15,397 nt of DNA from DATCSE01 sp036568605. Its GTDB lineage: Bacteria; Pseudomonadota; Gammaproteobacteria; Burkholderiales; Burkholderiaceae_C. Of this stretch, positions 14,126 through 15,397 are shown piece after piece. The translations under genes and the position numbers were made by a program. Each line of letters starts with the position of its first letter. Position 1 is the first letter of the stretch. Location: assembly GCA_036568605.1 (NCBI GenBank), contig DATCSE010000617.1, forward strand, positions 1 to 15,397, in the 5' to 3' direction. The notes beneath the pieces are model-generated. The model did not search any database. It saw nothing but the letters and a program-made list of their open reading frames with translations, and was not told the origin of the DNA.

Positions 14126-15085
14126 ATGGAACTGCACCTCACCGGCTTGTCGAAAACCTACCCGAACGGCGTGCGCGCGCTCGACGACGTCAGCCTGACG
14201 ATCCCGACCGGCATGTTCGGGCTGCTCGGCCCGAACGGCGCCGGCAAATCGACGCTGATGCGCACGCTCGCGACGCTGCAGGACGCGGACCACGGCTCGG
14301 CGCAGCTCAGCGGCGTGCCCAGCGTTCCCGGCGGCAACATCAACGTGCTGCGCGACAAGGACGGCGTGCGCCGCGTGCTCGGCTACCTGCCGCAGGACTT
14401 CGGCGTCTACCCGAAGGTCAGCGCCGAGGACATGCTGGACCACCTCGCCCGGCTCAAAGGCCTCGTGAACCGGCGCGAGCGTGCCGATGCGGTCGCGTCG
14501 CTGCTGCGCCAGACCAACCTGTACGACGTGCGCAAGAAGGCGCTGGGCAGCTACTCGGGCGGCATGCGGCAGCGCTTCGGCATCGCGCAGGCGCTGCTCG
14601 GCGATCCGAAGCTGATCATCGTCGACGAGCCGACCGCCGGGCTGGACCCGGAGGAGCGCACGCGCTTCCACAACCTGCTGGTCGAGATCGGCGAGGAGGT
14701 GATCGTGCTGCTGTCGACGCACATCGTCTCGGACGTCAGCGACCTGTGCCCGCGCCTCGCGATCATGAACAAGGGCCGCGTGCTGGTCAGCGGCACGCCG
14801 CGCTCGCTGATCGATGCGATCGCCGGCCGCATCTGGACCGTCTCGGTCGCGCGCGCCGAGGTCGCGGCGCTGCGCGAACGCCATGCCGTGATCTCGACCC
14901 GGCTGTACACCGGCAAGACGCAGGTCCACGTGGTCGCCGATGCGTCGCCCGGCGCCGGCTTCGAGCCGGTCGAGCCCACGCTGGAAGACGCGTACTTCGC
15001 GGCCATCGGCGGCCATCTGGACGCGCACCGCGCCGGCAGCGAACCGGCGGTGGCCGAAGGCGCGCTGTTCGCCGCCGCACGCTGA
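14126..15085 (+). CDS. ABC transporter ATP-binding protein (ABC-2 export type)
   Basis: The 319-residue protein has Walker A GPNGAGKST (35-43), a Q-loop GYLPQDFGVYP (87-96), signature YSGGMRQR (143-150), Walker B LIIVDEPTAGLDP (163-175) and switch His199 in LLSTHI. A C-terminal extension of about 80 residues ends in the LEDAYFAAI motif usual for exporter ATPases of the CcmA/NatA type. It would drive an inner-membrane exporter together with the permease that starts 22 bp downstream. The substrate is unknown. The frame is open back into the REP-like repeat at 13994, but the ATG at 14126 fits the conserved domain start (MELHLTGLSKTYPNG). No clear Shine-Dalgarno sequence is present. A short insertion around 66-80 (SVPGGNINVLRDKDG) lies between Walker A and the Q-loop and looks like a harmless length variant. 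Confidence 0.93.
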   Translation: MELHLTGLSKTYPNGVRALDDVSLTIPTGMFGLLGPNGAGKSTLMRTLATLQDADHGSAQLSGVPSVPGGNINVLRDKDGVRRVLGYLPQDFGVYPKVSAEDMLDHLARLKGLVNRRERADAVASLLRQTNLYDVRKKALGSYSGGMRQRFGIAQALLGDPKLIIVDEPTAGLDPEERTRFHNLLVEIGEEVIVLLSTHIVSDVSDLCPRLAIMNKGRVLVSGTPRSLIDAIAGRIWTVSVARAEVAALRERHAVISTRLYTGKTQVHVVADASPGAGFEPVEPTLEDAYFAAIGGHLDAHRAGSEPAVAEGALFAAAR

Positions 15086-15107
15086 GCGCTCGCGAACCTT
15101 CGCCGCC

Positions 15108-15397
15108 ATGAAGTCGCCGCTGCTCGCCATTGCCGCGTTCGAGTTCCGCTCGCGCGCCCGGCTGATCTCGACCTGGGTCTACTTCACGATCTTCTTCGCG
15201 CTGGCCATGCTGTGGATGGCCGCGGCGGGCGGCCTGTTCCAGGACGCGAACATCGCGTTCGGCAGCGCCAAGATCGCGATCAACTCGCCGCTTGCGCTGA
15301 TGCAGACCACCGCGGTGCTGGGCCTGTTGGGCGTGACCGTGATGGCGGCGATCATGGGCCGCGCGGTGCAGCAGGACTTCGAGCACCGCATGCAGAG
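15108..15397 (+). CDS. ABC-2 type transporter permease, N-terminal part (3' truncated by window edge)
   Basis: The frame is open from the ATG at 15108 to the end of the window, giving 96 residues. It begins MKSPLLAIAAFEFRSRARL, a short amphipathic stretch typical of ABC-2 permeases. A first membrane segment follows (about 20-45, with WVYFTIFFALAMLWMAAAGG), then a loop with FGSAKIAINSPLAL, a second membrane segment (about 62-85) and IMGRAVQQDFEHR. The gene starts 22 bp after the ATPase stop, so the two should form one exporter and one operon. The start-loop-second segment pattern with GRAVQQDFEHR reminds me of long proteins in which an ABC-2 permease is fused to an M1-type aminopeptidase domain; that part would lie outside the window and is unproven. 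No Shine-Dalgarno sequence is visible. Confidence 0.85.
   Translation, partial: MKSPLLAIAAFEFRSRARLISTWVYFTIFFALAMLWMAAAGGLFQDANIAFGSAKIAINSPLALMQTTAVLGLLGVTVMAAIMGRAVQQDFEHRMQ

Overview
The window reads as a chromosomal segment of a GC-rich (by eye about 70% G+C) Gram-negative bacterium. Third codon positions are strongly G/C, an inner-membrane Lol lipoprotein-sorting pair is present, and the order lolC-lolD / RpfE-like gene / recJ is one I associate with Betaproteobacteria of the order Burkholderiales (Rubrivivax-, Leptothrix- or Methylibium-like). The taxon is inferred from gene order, codon use and a familiar dispersed repeat, not from a marker gene. No tRNA, rRNA, CRISPR array, insertion sequence or prophage gene was seen. 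Coding density is very high and no gene-free stretch reaches 300 bases; the longest is about 210 bp (13916-14125) and holds a REP-like inverted repeat.

Layout. (1) 1-4470, plus strand: a prolyl-oligopeptidase-family serine peptidase entering from the left edge, a DUF924 protein overlapping it by four bases, a secreted M20 metallopeptidase and a small secreted DUF6265 protein. The two peptidases suggest peptide turnover, but the four genes need not share one function. (2) 4488-6465, minus strand: lolC (LolC/LolE family permease) and lolD (ATPase), overlapping by eight bases; this is the inner-membrane complex that releases outer-membrane lipoproteins. (3) 6533-9273, plus strand: an RpfE/phosphoglycerate-mutase-like protein and recJ, joined by a GTGA overlap. 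(4) 9392-10999, plus strand: an orphan periplasmic substrate-binding protein with a Tat-like signal, then a tiny TTG-start secreted protein; inverted repeats lie before, between and after them. (5) 10968-12191, minus strand: a winged-helix AlkZ/YcaQ-like DNA glycosylase candidate, whose 3' end overlaps the tiny gene tail-to-tail by 32 bp. (6) 12314-13915, plus strand: a Tat-exported lipoprotein with a PQQ-like beta-propeller. (7) 13924-14018: the REP-like repeat. (8) 14126-15397, plus strand: an ABC exporter ATPase and the start of its permease, which runs off the right edge.

Functional links. LolCD would sort lipoproteins such as the Tat lipoprotein at 12314, whose +2 residue is glycine and so carries no Asp(+2) retention signal. 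RecJ and the AlkZ-like protein are both DNA-repair candidates but are in separate transcription units. I found no cluster that looks like a new defence or mobile system. The most interesting items are the small secreted protein with its hairpin leader, the beta-propeller Tat lipoprotein, the AlkZ-like protein, the REP-like repeat, and the truncated permease that may be the front of a permease-aminopeptidase fusion.
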